A stretch of DNA of 64,000 nt from positions 1,215,001 through 1,279,000 of the forward strand of contig NZ_CP146077.1 in NCBI RefSeq assembly GCF_037023725.1. Reading direction: 5' to 3'. The stretch comes from Pseudomonas bubulae. GTDB taxonomy: Bacteria > Pseudomonadota > Gammaproteobacteria > Pseudomonadales > Pseudomonadaceae. The notes under the pieces are model-generated. The model had not been told where the DNA came from. It saw only the letters and a program-made list of their open reading frames with translations, and made no database searches. Positions 38,713 through 47,606 of the stretch are shown here, in pieces. The first letter of the stretch is position 1. Every line of letters begins with the position of its first letter. The translations under genes were made by a program, and so were the position numbers.

Positions 38713-39395
38713 GAATGCTCTATGGGTGAATACAAAACTGTTCGTCGTCGGTGCGAACAGCCCGGCCGAATGATCGATTCGGACGTAATTGGTTGGGCGT
38801 AAATCCTCTGGCACCTCGTCAATCAAGCGTTAAAGCGCTGAAAAACCAGGTCGTTACCCGGTGAGTCGGATGCCGAACGCGCAGTTGCACACAAAGGACT
38901 GAAGGTTCTACGAAACCTGGAGCGGAGCATCAGTGCTCTATAGGGTTGGATTTTGTGACTTTGTTTGCGCAAGCAGGCTAATTTTAATCGGATGATGTCT
39001 CGGATAAATCCAGCGCATTGGAAAACAATATTGATGAAACAGTAACAATCAAGTAGTCGTGAGCGACTCAATAGGTGCAGAACGTCATCGGTGCTGGGTG
39101 GCCAACGAGCAATGAGTCATAGGCACGATGAGCAGATCTGTTGAGTCATCGCTTCAGGTTCGTGCCTGTTAGTTCAAGAGCTGGCATTCAGGCGAATTGT
39201 TACGAACGCACCAACAATGTTTCTTGCAGAGTTGGATGTATTCCAAAAAAGCTAATGCTTACACTTAAGCGTTGTTACTAACGTCAAGCGACGTTATCCA
39301 ATCCAATCCAGTCCTTACACCCTGACGCAAGCAGCATAAGGCGACTTGCTAAACAGCCTTGATCATCTGCGTTTTTTCAACGGAGCACCTTTCGA
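38713..39395. other. Intergenic region between the divergent dehydrogenase and porin genes
   Basis: 683 bp without a credible gene. It must hold both promoters, but no near-consensus sigma70 pair stands out on either strand. The most distinct element is the palindrome at 39279-39296 listed separately. The reading frames here are short and lack ribosome-binding sites and family features. Confidence 0.6.
39279..39296. promoter_or_regulatory. Palindromic operator candidate upstream of the porin gene
   Basis: TAACGTC (39279-39285) and GACGTTA (39290-39296) are perfect inverted arms separated by AAGC, an 18-bp dyad about 100 nt before the porin start. Its size and symmetry suit a dimeric repressor such as a LacI- or GntR-type sugar regulator, but it does not match an operator I know. 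Confidence 0.45.
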
Positions 39396-40688
39396 ATGTT
39401 TTTTTCTTTCCGCGCGCTGCTGAGTACCAGCCTGTGCAGCGGTTTGTCGTTCTGTATGTTGGCCCCTGCTTCAGCGTTGGCAGATTCTACGGACTTGATG
39501 AGTCGCTCAACACTCACCGGCGATTGGGGAGGGGAGCGACAGAAGCTGGTCGACAAGGGGATTAAGCTGACGGGTGAATACAGCTCCGAGACGATTTCGA
39601 ACCTGCACGGCGGGATAAAACGCGGCACTCGCTATGCGCAACAAATACGCATTGGCGCGCAGTTTGATCTGAGCAAGTTACTCGACACTCCGGATGCTGG
39701 GGTGGTGCAGATCATTATCAATGACCGTCGTGGCCACAGCGCCACGGAAGATTTGCTCGGTAACCGCTTATCAGCTCAGGAAAACTATGGGGGTGAATAC
39801 ACCCGGCTGACCGAGTTCAGCTATCAACGCAATCTGTTTTCCAAAGAACTGTCGGCCAAGGTTGGATATATGGTCATGGGCACCGAATTTGGGGGGATGC
39901 CGATCCTGACCAACTTTGTAAGCGCCGGTTTTTGTGCACACCCGTTAACCATGTCGAGCGGCAGTGGATGGGGTAACTATCCGACGGCACACTGGGGGGG
40001 AGAACTGCGTTACGACGTTAACCCGTCTCTAACGCTGCAAACCGCTGTGTTCCAAGTCAACCCGGAGCACAACGCACGCCCTTCTGAAGCGTTTTCCATG
40101 CCCAGCAACGGCACCACCGGGGCTATTTTGCCACTGGAGGCGATTTTCAATAATCATGCCTTTCTGGATGGTCAGTACAAAGTCGGTTGGTATTACGACA
40201 CGTCCAATTACCAGAAAATTGGCAGCACAGAAAAGAGCAGTAACCGTACCGGGGCTTACGTGTTGTTTGATCAGGCCATCTGGAAGGACGAGCAAGACCC
40301 TGAAAGCGTATTGCGCCTTTTCGGGCAAGCGGCCACCAGTAACGCTGCGACTTCACCGATGCGTCGTTGGTATTCGGTGGGTCTGGTCAAGCAGAAGCCC
40401 TTTGCAAACCGCCCCAAAGATACTATCGCCTTTGGTTATGGCCGCGCCGTGATCAATTCGCGCACGCGCGATGAGCAAGAAGCGGCTGCAATCAATTTTG
40501 GGGAGTCAGACATGATCGCCAGCCTCGACAACGGCGAGCAGATGCTTGAACTCAACTATGGCGCGCAAGTCACGCCCTGGCTGCTGGTGCGACCGGACAT
40601 GCAGTACTACATCGAACCGGGCGCGTTCTTCGGTAAAAAAAGAGGAAACGCATTGGCTGTAGGACTACAGATCAAAGCGACTTTTTAA
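39396..40688 (+). CDS. OprB-family carbohydrate-selective porin
   Basis: A predicted outer-membrane beta-barrel for sugar uptake. The 430-aa protein has a signal peptide (hydrophobic core LLSTSLCSGLSFCMLAPA, likely cleaved after ASALA near residue 29). The OprB signature LTGDWGGERQKLVDKGIKL and alternating beta-strand patterns follow, and the last residue is Phe, as needed for BAM recognition. GGAG precedes ATG 39396. Divergent pairing with a PQQ dehydrogenase mirrors gcd-oprB neighbours in other pseudomonads. The exact substrate is not readable. Confidence 0.88.
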   Translation: MFFSFRALLSTSLCSGLSFCMLAPASALADSTDLMSRSTLTGDWGGERQKLVDKGIKLTGEYSSETISNLHGGIKRGTRYAQQIRIGAQFDLSKLLDTPDAGVVQIIINDRRGHSATEDLLGNRLSAQENYGGEYTRLTEFSYQRNLFSKELSAKVGYMVMGTEFGGMPILTNFVSAGFCAHPLTMSSGSGWGNYPTAHWGGELRYDVNPSLTLQTAVFQVNPEHNARPSEAFSMPSNGTTGAILPLEAIFNNHAFLDGQYKVGWYYDTSNYQKIGSTEKSSNRTGAYVLFDQAIWKDEQDPESVLRLFGQAATSNAATSPMRRWYSVGLVKQKPFANRPKDTIAFGYGRAVINSRTRDEQEAAAINFGESDMIASLDNGEQMLELNYGAQVTPWLLVRPDMQYYIEPGAFFGKKRGNALAVGLQIKATF

Positions 40689-40753
40689 CAGACGGGCTGG
40701 CGCTTTGTGCGTTACGAACCTGAAAGCGCAGGCTATTAAGCGATCTCCGCGGC

Positions 40754-42331
40754 TCAGGCAAGCACACATTGCCCATTGACCATGCGCCACAGTTCGAGCG
40801 GATTGCCCTCCTGTAGCGCTTCAGGCATCAAGGCCGCAGGCAGGTCCTGATAACACACCGGCCGCAAGAACCTGTCGATGGCGCTGGCGCCGACGGCGCT
40901 ACTTCGACTGTCCGAACTGGCCGGGAACGGGCCGCCATGTACCATCGCGTGAGAGACCTCGACGTTGTTCGGATAACCGTTCACCAGGATGCGGCCCGCC
41001 TTGCGCTCAAGAATGGGCAGCAGCTTTCTGGCCAGCGAATGATCAGCATCATCCAATTGCATTGTAGCCGTCAGCTGTCCTGACAGGTGCTCGGCCACCG
41101 CCAGCATTTCATCTGCATTCTTGCAGGCGACGATCAGCGAGCTGGGGCCGAATGTTTCGTCGCCCAGTCGTCCTGTTGTGAGAAAGGTGGCTGCATCGGT
41201 TACGAACACTGTGGCCTGCGCGGCACTTGGCTTTTCTGCAGGGCACCCTTGGCCCAGCGTTGTAATACCGCTGATGTTGCCTGTCTCCTCGATCCCAGCG
41301 AGGTAGGCATGATGAATCCCCGGCGTCAGCATGGTTGCTGCCGCCTTTTTGTGCAGGGCGTCCAGGGCCGTGCTGCAAAACTGGGTCAGCGGCTGACCTT
41401 CCAGGGCAATCACCAAGCCTGGATTTGTACACAATTGGCCGGCACTCATCGTCAGAGCCTCAACGAATCCACGGCCGATTTCGCTGGCGCGCATCGACAG
41501 CGCATGCGGCAACAGGAACACGGGATTGATGCAGCTCATTTCGGCGTACACCGGAATCGGTTCGCTGCGTTGCGCCGCGGTACGCATCAGCGCCAGACCG
41601 CCTTGTCGCGAACCCGTGAAGGCGACTGCCTTGATCGCGGGATGGCTGACCAGGGACTGGCCGAACGGATGACTGTCGCCAATGAGCAGGGAAAACACGC
41701 CCTCTGGCAAGTTGTGGGCAGCGGCGGCCTGTTGAATCACCTGGCCTACCAGTTCAGACGTACCCAGGTGAGCTTCGTGTGCCTTGACCACTATCGGGCA
41801 GCCAGCGGCCAGGGCAGCGGCGCTGTCGCCGCCGGCAACCGAAAACGCCAGGGGAAAATTGCTTGCACCAAATACAGCCACCGGGCCGAGCGCGATCTTG
41901 TGCAGCCTCAGGTCGGGGCGAGCAGGGAGGCGCGTCGGCAAAGCGCTGTCCAGGGTGGCGCCGAGGTAGTGGCCGTCGCGCACCACTTGGGCAAAGAGCC
42001 GCAACTGGCTCACGGTGCGGCCCCGTTCGATGATCAGGCGCGCTGCCGGCAATCCGGTTTCGAGAGACGCGCGCCCGATCAGCGTGACCCCCAACGCCAG
42101 GATGCCCGTGGCGATCGCTTCCAGAAACTGGGCACGCTGTTCTGCCGTGGTCGCGCGGTAGCGATCGCAGGCCTGCTGCGCCAACGTGCAGGCCTGTTCA
42201 ATGTCAGCGATACCGCCGACGCCGAAGTCAGGCCCCAGCGTTTCATGGGTGGCAGGGTTGATTGCAGACAGCAATCCTTTGTCGCCACGCACTGCCGACT
42301 GGCCGATGAGCATTTTGCCGGTAATCATCAT
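40754..42331 (-). CDS. Aldehyde dehydrogenase, alpha-ketoglutarate-semialdehyde (2,5-dioxovalerate) dehydrogenase type
   Basis: NAD(P)-dependent oxidation of an aldehyde to an acid; the closest family I recognise makes 2-oxoglutarate from its semialdehyde in sugar-acid, hydroxyproline and arabinose catabolism. I chose ATG 42331 (MITGKML..., 525 aa) because AGGA lies 5-8 nt before it; an ATG at 42355 has no ribosome-binding site. Asn158 (GASNFPLAF), general base Glu264 (VYAEMSCINPVF) and nucleophile Cys301 (MSAGQLCTNPG) are present; the AGQxCTNPG block is typical of the KGSADH group. It is the last gene of the 18-gene - strand operon and may serve either the sugar-oxidation genes or the biosynthetic cluster. 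Confidence 0.85.
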   Translation of the reverse strand: MMITGKMLIGQSAVRGDKGLLSAINPATHETLGPDFGVGGIADIEQACTLAQQACDRYRATTAEQRAQFLEAIATGILALGVTLIGRASLETGLPAARLIIERGRTVSQLRLFAQVVRDGHYLGATLDSALPTRLPARPDLRLHKIALGPVAVFGASNFPLAFSVAGGDSAAALAAGCPIVVKAHEAHLGTSELVGQVIQQAAAAHNLPEGVFSLLIGDSHPFGQSLVSHPAIKAVAFTGSRQGGLALMRTAAQRSEPIPVYAEMSCINPVFLLPHALSMRASEIGRGFVEALTMSAGQLCTNPGLVIALEGQPLTQFCSTALDALHKKAAATMLTPGIHHAYLAGIEETGNISGITTLGQGCPAEKPSAAQATVFVTDAATFLTTGRLGDETFGPSSLIVACKNADEMLAVAEHLSGQLTATMQLDDADHSLARKLLPILERKAGRILVNGYPNNVEVSHAMVHGGPFPASSDSRSSAVGASAIDRFLRPVCYQDLPAALMPEALQEGNPLELWRMVNGQCVLA

Positions 42332-42402
42332 GTGTCCTATTGTTTGCTGTGCCATCGTCAGGCCCGATTTTTCCTGGAAATGAAATGCGCAGGAGGTTGG
42401 TT

Positions 42403-43842
42403 CTATGTGTAGCGGTAGCGGCCCAACACAGCTTGGGGATCCATTAAAAGCTGCATAGCCCTGCTGATTTCCTGCACCTCTGGGGGCGTGTACTTGCCGT
42501 AATAAGCTGCATTCACAGGCCCGACGCCATGCTCTGCACTGAAGCAGCCGCCGTTTTCGGTCACCAGCTTATAGATGCCGCTACGCACAGCGACGACCTT
42601 GGCGATGCCGTACTGGCTGATGTGGGCGTGCGGCACCAGCACAATCAAATGGCAGCCGCCGTCGGCAAAATGGCCGAAATCGTAAAGCTGTAGCAGCGGA
42701 TGTTCGCGCTGTAACCACTGTGCAGCCTGATCACGGAAAGCGACCAAGCGTGAGCGCGAAAACGCTACGTCGAACGACAGTGGGATACCTTCCTTGGCGA
42801 TGGCCAGCGGCAGGTTGTCTCGCAGTGGCCAAAAGCTGCTGGTATTTCCAAAGGCGGCGTCGAGAATTCGGCCGCTTTCATACAGCGCTTCCAGCACCTG
42901 TTCGGTTCGTTGCGCAAAAAGGCTGTGCAAGCCAGGCATGCTGCTGGCGATCTCAATCAGGGCGTAGCAGCTTGCCGACGATTGGCCGAACGGGTGGCGC
43001 AGCGTGGGGAAGTTGCGCAACGTAATGGCGAGCGCCGCCTCGGAGATCACTTCGAACGCGCACAGCAGATCGCCAAATTGAAGTTCGAAAGCCTGCAACA
43101 CCTCAAGCGCTGTCCCATGGTCAGGCAAGGCCACAAACACGCTTTGCGTCGACTGGTCGATGCGTTTGAGCTCAAGCGTCGCCGCCGTAATGATGCCGAA
43201 GGCGCCACCGGTGCCGACAAACAACTGCTTGAGGTCAAGCCCGGTATTGTTCTTGCGCAGCGGTGCGAGGAGTTGCACCACGGTGCCGTCGCCATCGGGC
43301 AGCACCACTTCGATACCGAGCAGGTTATGGCGCACGTCGCCATGCTTGAGCAAGCGGCTGCCGCCGGCATTGGCGCCAATTAATCCGCCTATGGCCGGGT
43401 CGCTGCCGATATCAATAGGGAAATACAGCGAATGGGTTTCCAGTGTGCGATTCAGTGCTGACAAGAGCGTGCCGGCTTCGACAATCACCGTGCGGTTCAA
43501 GGGATCAATCTCGCGCACTTGGCGCATGCGCGAAAGTGAGACGATCACTTGCTTGCCGGAGTTGTCGGTGACGGCACCGCCCACCAATCCGCTGCGGTTG
43601 CCTTGGGCGACCAGCCGTATGCGATGGCGCACCGCGATGCGCATAAGCGCGCTGACAGCGTGGGTATCGCACGGGATGACGACCGCCGCCGCTTTGCCGC
43701 GGCAATGAGCAACGTCGATTTCATAGGGGGCACAGTCCGCCCCGGTCAGCAGCGACGCCTGCCCCAGAACTTCGGCGACTTCGGCCAGAAACGCGTCGAG
43801 GCCCGAGGCTTGTCGGTCCACGGTATGTTCCAGGTCGCTCAT
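42403..43842 (-). CDS. FAD-binding oxidase/dehydrogenase (GlcD / D-2-hydroxyacid dehydrogenase-like)
   Basis: A flavoprotein of the PCMH/VAO fold. The 479-aa protein has the FAD-binding domain in residues about 50-230 (RLVAQGNRSGLVGGAV, GGLIGANAGGSRLLKHGDVR, FVGTGGAFGIITAATLELK). The C-terminal cap domain carries ENGGCFSAEHGVGPVN, which in this family contains active-site His/Glu. Known relatives oxidise D-lactate, glycolate or D-2-hydroxyglutarate; I cannot assign the substrate. The start ATG 43842 overlaps the upstream membrane-protein stop by 4 nt (ATGA), so it is translationally coupled to the cluster. Confidence 0.83.
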   Translation of the reverse strand: MSDLEHTVDRQASGLDAFLAEVAEVLGQASLLTGADCAPYEIDVAHCRGKAAAVVIPCDTHAVSALMRIAVRHRIRLVAQGNRSGLVGGAVTDNSGKQVIVSLSRMRQVREIDPLNRTVIVEAGTLLSALNRTLETHSLYFPIDIGSDPAIGGLIGANAGGSRLLKHGDVRHNLLGIEVVLPDGDGTVVQLLAPLRKNNTGLDLKQLFVGTGGAFGIITAATLELKRIDQSTQSVFVALPDHGTALEVLQAFELQFGDLLCAFEVISEAALAITLRNFPTLRHPFGQSSASCYALIEIASSMPGLHSLFAQRTEQVLEALYESGRILDAAFGNTSSFWPLRDNLPLAIAKEGIPLSFDVAFSRSRLVAFRDQAAQWLQREHPLLQLYDFGHFADGGCHLIVLVPHAHISQYGIAKVVAVRSGIYKLVTENGGCFSAEHGVGPVNAAYYGKYTPPEVQEISRAMQLLMDPQAVLGRYRYT

Positions 43843-44381
43843 TGCGCCGCCGCCATGCGCTTGAGCAACTGGCTGCGTACCAGCACCAGTGCGACGACCG
43901 GCAATACGCCTCCCAGCAACGTGTTATGGCGAAAAATCAACGACACGGCGACGGCGATGGCCGCGCCAATCAGCAGCATCACAGAGAGTTTTCGAACCAA
44001 AGCCTGATCGCTGCTGGTTTCGCCGATGAAGCCGAGTGGAGAAAACCGGGTGGCACCCATGCCAATCACCAATACGCACGCCAGCACGGGAGCAGCACCC
44101 AGCTCCTGCCCCCACACTTGCAACGCAGCGGTAGAGACCGTGGCCAACAGGGCGCCAATCATCAGGTACAGGTCGACGCCCATTGCGATCCAATGGCCAG
44201 GGCGGTAATTGAACAGCCAGAACAGGTGCGCAATGCTGAGAATACCGCTGAGCACATACGCGGTATCCCAGCGTACGCCTGCCTCACCCGGGCCGAAACG
44301 GCCATACAACAGGAACACGATGACCGGAATGAATGCGCTGGCATTCGACAAATAGGCACGGCCTAGCTTGCTGATAGACAT
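43839..44381 (-). CDS. Small polytopic membrane protein, unrecognised
   Basis: A 180-aa protein starting at ATG 44381 (MSISKLGRAYLSN) with AAGGA upstream; a longer frame from 44792 has no support and would overlap the permease gene. It has about six hydrophobic segments (around residues 12-27, 41-58, 64-80, 97-111, 133-150, 155-170) and a short Arg/Lys-rich C-terminus. I do not recognise the family. It lies just after the ABC permease and overlaps the FAD-oxidase start by 4 nt, so it is likely part of the same transport or membrane-linked step. Confidence 0.75.
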   Translation of the reverse strand: MSISKLGRAYLSNASAFIPVIVFLLYGRFGPGEAGVRWDTAYVLSGILSIAHLFWLFNYRPGHWIAMGVDLYLMIGALLATVSTAALQVWGQELGAAPVLACVLVIGMGATRFSPLGFIGETSSDQALVRKLSVMLLIGAAIAVAVSLIFRHNTLLGGVLPVVALVLVRSQLLKRMAAAQ

Positions 44382-44428
44382 GCGGGTTTCCTTGGATAGA
44401 GATGCAATGAAATGCCTGAGTCCCGGGC

Positions 44429-45520
44429 TTAACTCTTGTGCCAGCGGAACATTAAGGTGGCTGCGGTGAGAAACAACGTGGTCCAGCCTGCCATGGCCAA
44501 CAAGGGCAGCCACAGCGAAGGCAAGGGCGCTCCTTCGAGCATCACTTGGCGCAGTACAGAGACAAACTGGTTGATCGGAATCACCGAGAGAATGCTTTTG
44601 ATCCAGGCTGGCGCATCGTTCAACGGGATGGTCAGGTTGCCGAAGAACAGGGCCGGGTAATGGATCAGATGGCACAGCAATTCGGTTTCCTTGACCGAGG
44701 AGGTGCGACTGGCCAGCAGGGTGCCGAGGCTCAGCAACATGGCGCCGCCCAGCAGAATGACCGGCAACGCACGCATGGACTGCACGCTCCACAGCGAGAT
44801 ATCAATGCCGTACCCGTACCGCGCCACCAGCAGCAAGGTGCCGACAGAAATCAGCATCATGAGCACCCGCGACACGAGAATAGAGGCTAGAAAGACCAGC
44901 TTCGGCACTGGAAAGCAGGCGTAGATCTTGAGTGCATTATGTTCACGCAAGCTTGCAATCGATAAGGCGGTGGACATGATGCCGAGTGACATCAAACAGA
45001 TGACCAGAATGCCGGTTGTAAAGAACTGGCCGTAGTCGAAGGGCTTGGCACCGGAGGCCGTATCCTCGAAACGCACCAGGTCTGTTGAGACGATGCCGCG
45101 TCTGGCCGCTGAACACCTGACCGCGGCGATCTCGATCACGCGCGCTGCGGCGCGTACCGCCAGCTGACCCTTGAAGTCATAGTGCACCTGCAACGGTTCG
45201 TCGCCGGCCGCAAAGACGATGCGTACCGTGTCTGCTGCGATGGGGGCAGTGCTGCTGACGGTTGAAAAATTGGCCTTTACCGGATCTCCGCCAGCAAATG
45301 CCTGCTGGATCGCTAGCTGGCAACTGGTGTCCGAACTGGCCTGGGCGTCAGCCTCCAGAAACTGGATATTTACCGTGCCGAGTGAACCAGGATGACCGAA
45401 CGCCATCAGCATCACGGTCAGCAGCAGTATGGGAAAGGCCAGCGCCCAGAACAGCGCCGACTTGCTGCGAAAAAACCCCAGCAGCTCGTTGCGCGTCAAT
45501 ATCGCCAGTATGCTAAACAT
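44429..45520 (-). CDS. ABC-2-type transporter permease
   Basis: The membrane half of an ABC exporter. The start is ATG 45520 (MFSILAILTRNELLGFFRSKS), 363 aa, overlapping the end of the ATPase gene by 8 nt. It shows the ABC-2 layout: a first helix near residues 22-41, a large extracytoplasmic domain (about 42-170), then five helices in the C-terminal half, ending TLFLTAATLMFRWHKS. Direct coupling to the ATPase gene and position inside the biosynthetic operon suggest it exports the product or an intermediate. Confidence 0.85.
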   Translation of the reverse strand: MFSILAILTRNELLGFFRSKSALFWALAFPILLLTVMLMAFGHPGSLGTVNIQFLEADAQASSDTSCQLAIQQAFAGGDPVKANFSTVSSTAPIAADTVRIVFAAGDEPLQVHYDFKGQLAVRAAARVIEIAAVRCSAARRGIVSTDLVRFEDTASGAKPFDYGQFFTTGILVICLMSLGIMSTALSIASLREHNALKIYACFPVPKLVFLASILVSRVLMMLISVGTLLLVARYGYGIDISLWSVQSMRALPVILLGGAMLLSLGTLLASRTSSVKETELLCHLIHYPALFFGNLTIPLNDAPAWIKSILSVIPINQFVSVLRQVMLEGAPLPSLWLPLLAMAGWTTLFLTAATLMFRWHKS

Positions 45521-46517
45521 CCTGTTCTCCCTGGGCGCAGAGGTGCAACATGTCGCGGTAATGGGTGGGGCCGAACTCAAAGTGCTGGAACGCAACATTG
45601 CCGATCAGGCGGCGTATCGACTGATCCAGTTCCTGCGTGCCATAGACGCTGATTTCAGTGTTTGATGGCCTCGACAACCGCAACGTGGCGCTTTCGCGTT
45701 CCAGCTGGCGATAGATGGCGTTGATATGATCACTGTCGTCCAGCTGCAGATAGGCATGGAAGGCGCCAACCAGGCGGTTCTTCAATGCTTCTTTATCGCC
45801 TCGATACTCAACCCCGCCGTTGCACACCCACACCACATCGCTTGCGGCATCCAGCTCTTCCTCCGAGTGGCAAATCATGATGATGGTCAGTTCCGTCAGG
45901 TCGTAGCGCAGCAGGTGTGCGACGCGCTCGATATACGCTCGGTCGAGCCCGGTAAACGGTTCGTCAAGGATTGCGATTTCCGGGTGGTGTGCCAGCGCCA
46001 CGAACAAATCGAGCCGCTGTTTCTGGCCGCGTGACAGTGCCCGATAGGGCAGTGTGCGCAGCGCTTCGATATCCAGTGCCTGCGCCACCTGCGGGTCTTG
46101 CTTGCCGTACAGGGCCTGATGCAAATCGAGGATTTCCCTGACATTCGACGAGTCTTCATATTCGACCCGCTGCAATTGCACCCCCAACCGCTTGCGGTGC
46201 CGGGTGCTTTGCAGAAAACGCGACGCCGCAACCCCCAGAATCTGCGCTTCTTCCAGATGCGCCTGACGGAAGCCGAGCAAGGCTTCGATCAGGGTAGTTT
46301 TGCCAGCACCATTGGGGCCAATGATGGCGGTATGTCGACCGCGCCGGAACTGCAGATCGCGGACCTCGAAGTGGAAACTGCCAGCGCTGACCCGGATCAG
46401 TTTGGCCGCTGCCGCATAGGGTTCATCAGTGCGCGTAGGTGCCAACTGCACCTCACGGTGCAGGGTAGGTTCGGACAGCCCGTGTGTTTCGTCCGTCAGC
46501 AGGATTTGACTGTTCAT
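45513..46517 (-). CDS. ABC transporter ATP-binding protein
   Basis: The ATPase partner of the ABC-2 permease. The 334-aa protein has Walker A GPNGAGKTT (67-75), signature LSRGQKQRL (161-169), Walker B IAILDEPFTGLD (181-192) and the switch His in MICHSEEE (about 217). The first ~40 residues are an unusual extension before the ATPase fold, and about 90 residues follow it (from about residue 240). The start used is ATG 46517; an in-frame TTG at 46523 would add two residues and overlap the TauD-gene stop. Drug-efflux or self-resistance roles are common for such pairs in biosynthetic operons (inference). Confidence 0.9.
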   Translation of the reverse strand: MNSQILLTDETHGLSEPTLHREVQLAPTRTDEPYAAAAKLIRVSAGSFHFEVRDLQFRRGRHTAIIGPNGAGKTTLIEALLGFRQAHLEEAQILGVAASRFLQSTRHRKRLGVQLQRVEYEDSSNVREILDLHQALYGKQDPQVAQALDIEALRTLPYRALSRGQKQRLDLFVALAHHPEIAILDEPFTGLDRAYIERVAHLLRYDLTELTIIMICHSEEELDAASDVVWVCNGGVEYRGDKEALKNRLVGAFHAYLQLDDSDHINAIYRQLERESATLRLSRPSNTEISVYGTQELDQSIRRLIGNVAFQHFEFGPTHYRDMLHLCAQGEQDV

Positions 46518-46519
46518 GT

Positions 46520-47581
46520 TCAATCGAACAACGCGACTTGGACATCGCGTTTGCCTTTGTAGGGATTGCGGCCATGGGCGACGGCAATGTTATCGATCAA
46601 CAACATGTCACCGCTGTGCCAGGGAAACGCAATTTCCTGCGCCTCCAAGGCGTCGTATATCGGCGCGATTTCATCCTCCGAGATCGGCGAGCCGTCGCCC
46701 AGCCGCACATCGTAAGGGCGTGCCGGTTTGTCCTGATAGGCGTGCTGAATGTAGGCGTAGCCCGGCTTGCCGAGGGAGCGGGCGTTGTTGTGTTGGGTCG
46801 ACAGTTGATTGAACCAGATCGCTTCGCCGGTCAGCGGATGTTTCAACATGGCATCACCGGTATGCGAGACCGTGATGCTGCCATCGTCGAGCCACTGGTA
46901 ATCGAGGTGGGTATCGCGGCACAGCTGTTCCACCTGCTGCGGATCATCGGTCAGGAACGCTTCATCCCAGGGGCGGTGGTATTCGCGCATATGGGTGTTA
47001 CGCGGTTCATTCTCGGGTGTGCTGGGGGCACGGAAGTTGCGCAAGTACTGGATGCGCGCGGCGCTGAGGCGTTCGATCAATGACGGTGACAGGCGACGCG
47101 TGACGGCTCGCATATCACACAGTATGGTTTCGCCGCCTTGGTCAGAGGGCTGTTTGCAAAAGAAAGCCAGTTTCTGTGGATAGTGCGCCATGTAGGCCTT
47201 TTCCTGATGCAGACCGATTTTCAGGGTGGCCGGGATGCGTGTCGATTCGTAGACTCTGCCTTCGATGTTCTTGCGTGGCGTGGCGCCGCCGATATAACCG
47301 AACGCATGCTCAGGATAGTGTTGCGCAATGGCCTGGAAGTCCGCGTTTTCGCGCAATGGAAAACCACGGAACAACAGGCAACCGAACTCCAGCAGCATGC
47401 TGTCAAAGATTGCCTGGTGCTGGCGATACCACGTCGTAAAAGCCTCGCGGTCATCGCTTAGCGTACTGTCGACAGGCGTTATGACGAGCGGCATGTGCTC
47501 CGGCGACAGAAAGCCACACTGTATCCGCGAGCCGCCCAGCATTTCGTTAAAGTGCTCAACCCTATCTAAACGATGATCCAT
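46520..47581 (-). CDS. TauD/SyrP-like Fe(II)/2-oxoglutarate-dependent oxygenase
   Basis: A non-haem iron enzyme expected to hydroxylate, desaturate or otherwise oxidise an intermediate. The 353-aa protein has the family strand LLFRGFP (about 69-75), the iron-binding HxE (His125, Glu127 in KIGLHQEKAYM) with distal His336 (VAHGRNPYKG), and a 2-oxoglutarate-binding Arg, probably Arg345. Glu in place of the usual Asp in the facial triad is also seen in SyrP-like oxygenases of peptide biosynthesis. ATG 47581 has AAAAGG upstream. It lies between the methyltransferase and the ABC genes. Confidence 0.85.
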   Translation of the reverse strand: MDHRLDRVEHFNEMLGGSRIQCGFLSPEHMPLVITPVDSTLSDDREAFTTWYRQHQAIFDSMLLEFGCLLFRGFPLRENADFQAIAQHYPEHAFGYIGGATPRKNIEGRVYESTRIPATLKIGLHQEKAYMAHYPQKLAFFCKQPSDQGGETILCDMRAVTRRLSPSLIERLSAARIQYLRNFRAPSTPENEPRNTHMREYHRPWDEAFLTDDPQQVEQLCRDTHLDYQWLDDGSITVSHTGDAMLKHPLTGEAIWFNQLSTQHNNARSLGKPGYAYIQHAYQDKPARPYDVRLGDGSPISEDEIAPIYDALEAQEIAFPWHSGDMLLIDNIAVAHGRNPYKGKRDVQVALFD

Positions 47582-47606
47582 AGCCTTTTCCCCGACGAGT
47601 TGCGTA

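Noticed and set aside
38713..38826. N-terminal extension of the PQQ dehydrogenase to TTG 38826
   Set aside because: The added 38 residues are hydrophilic and precede a normal membrane-anchored N-terminus starting at ATG 38712. The family length fits the shorter form.
41087..42412. 441-codon + strand frame opposite the aldehyde dehydrogenase, and other + strand frames opposite the - strand cluster genes
   Set aside because: Proteins are Arg/Gln/His-rich without any domain. The - strand frames show clear catalytic motifs across the same bases.
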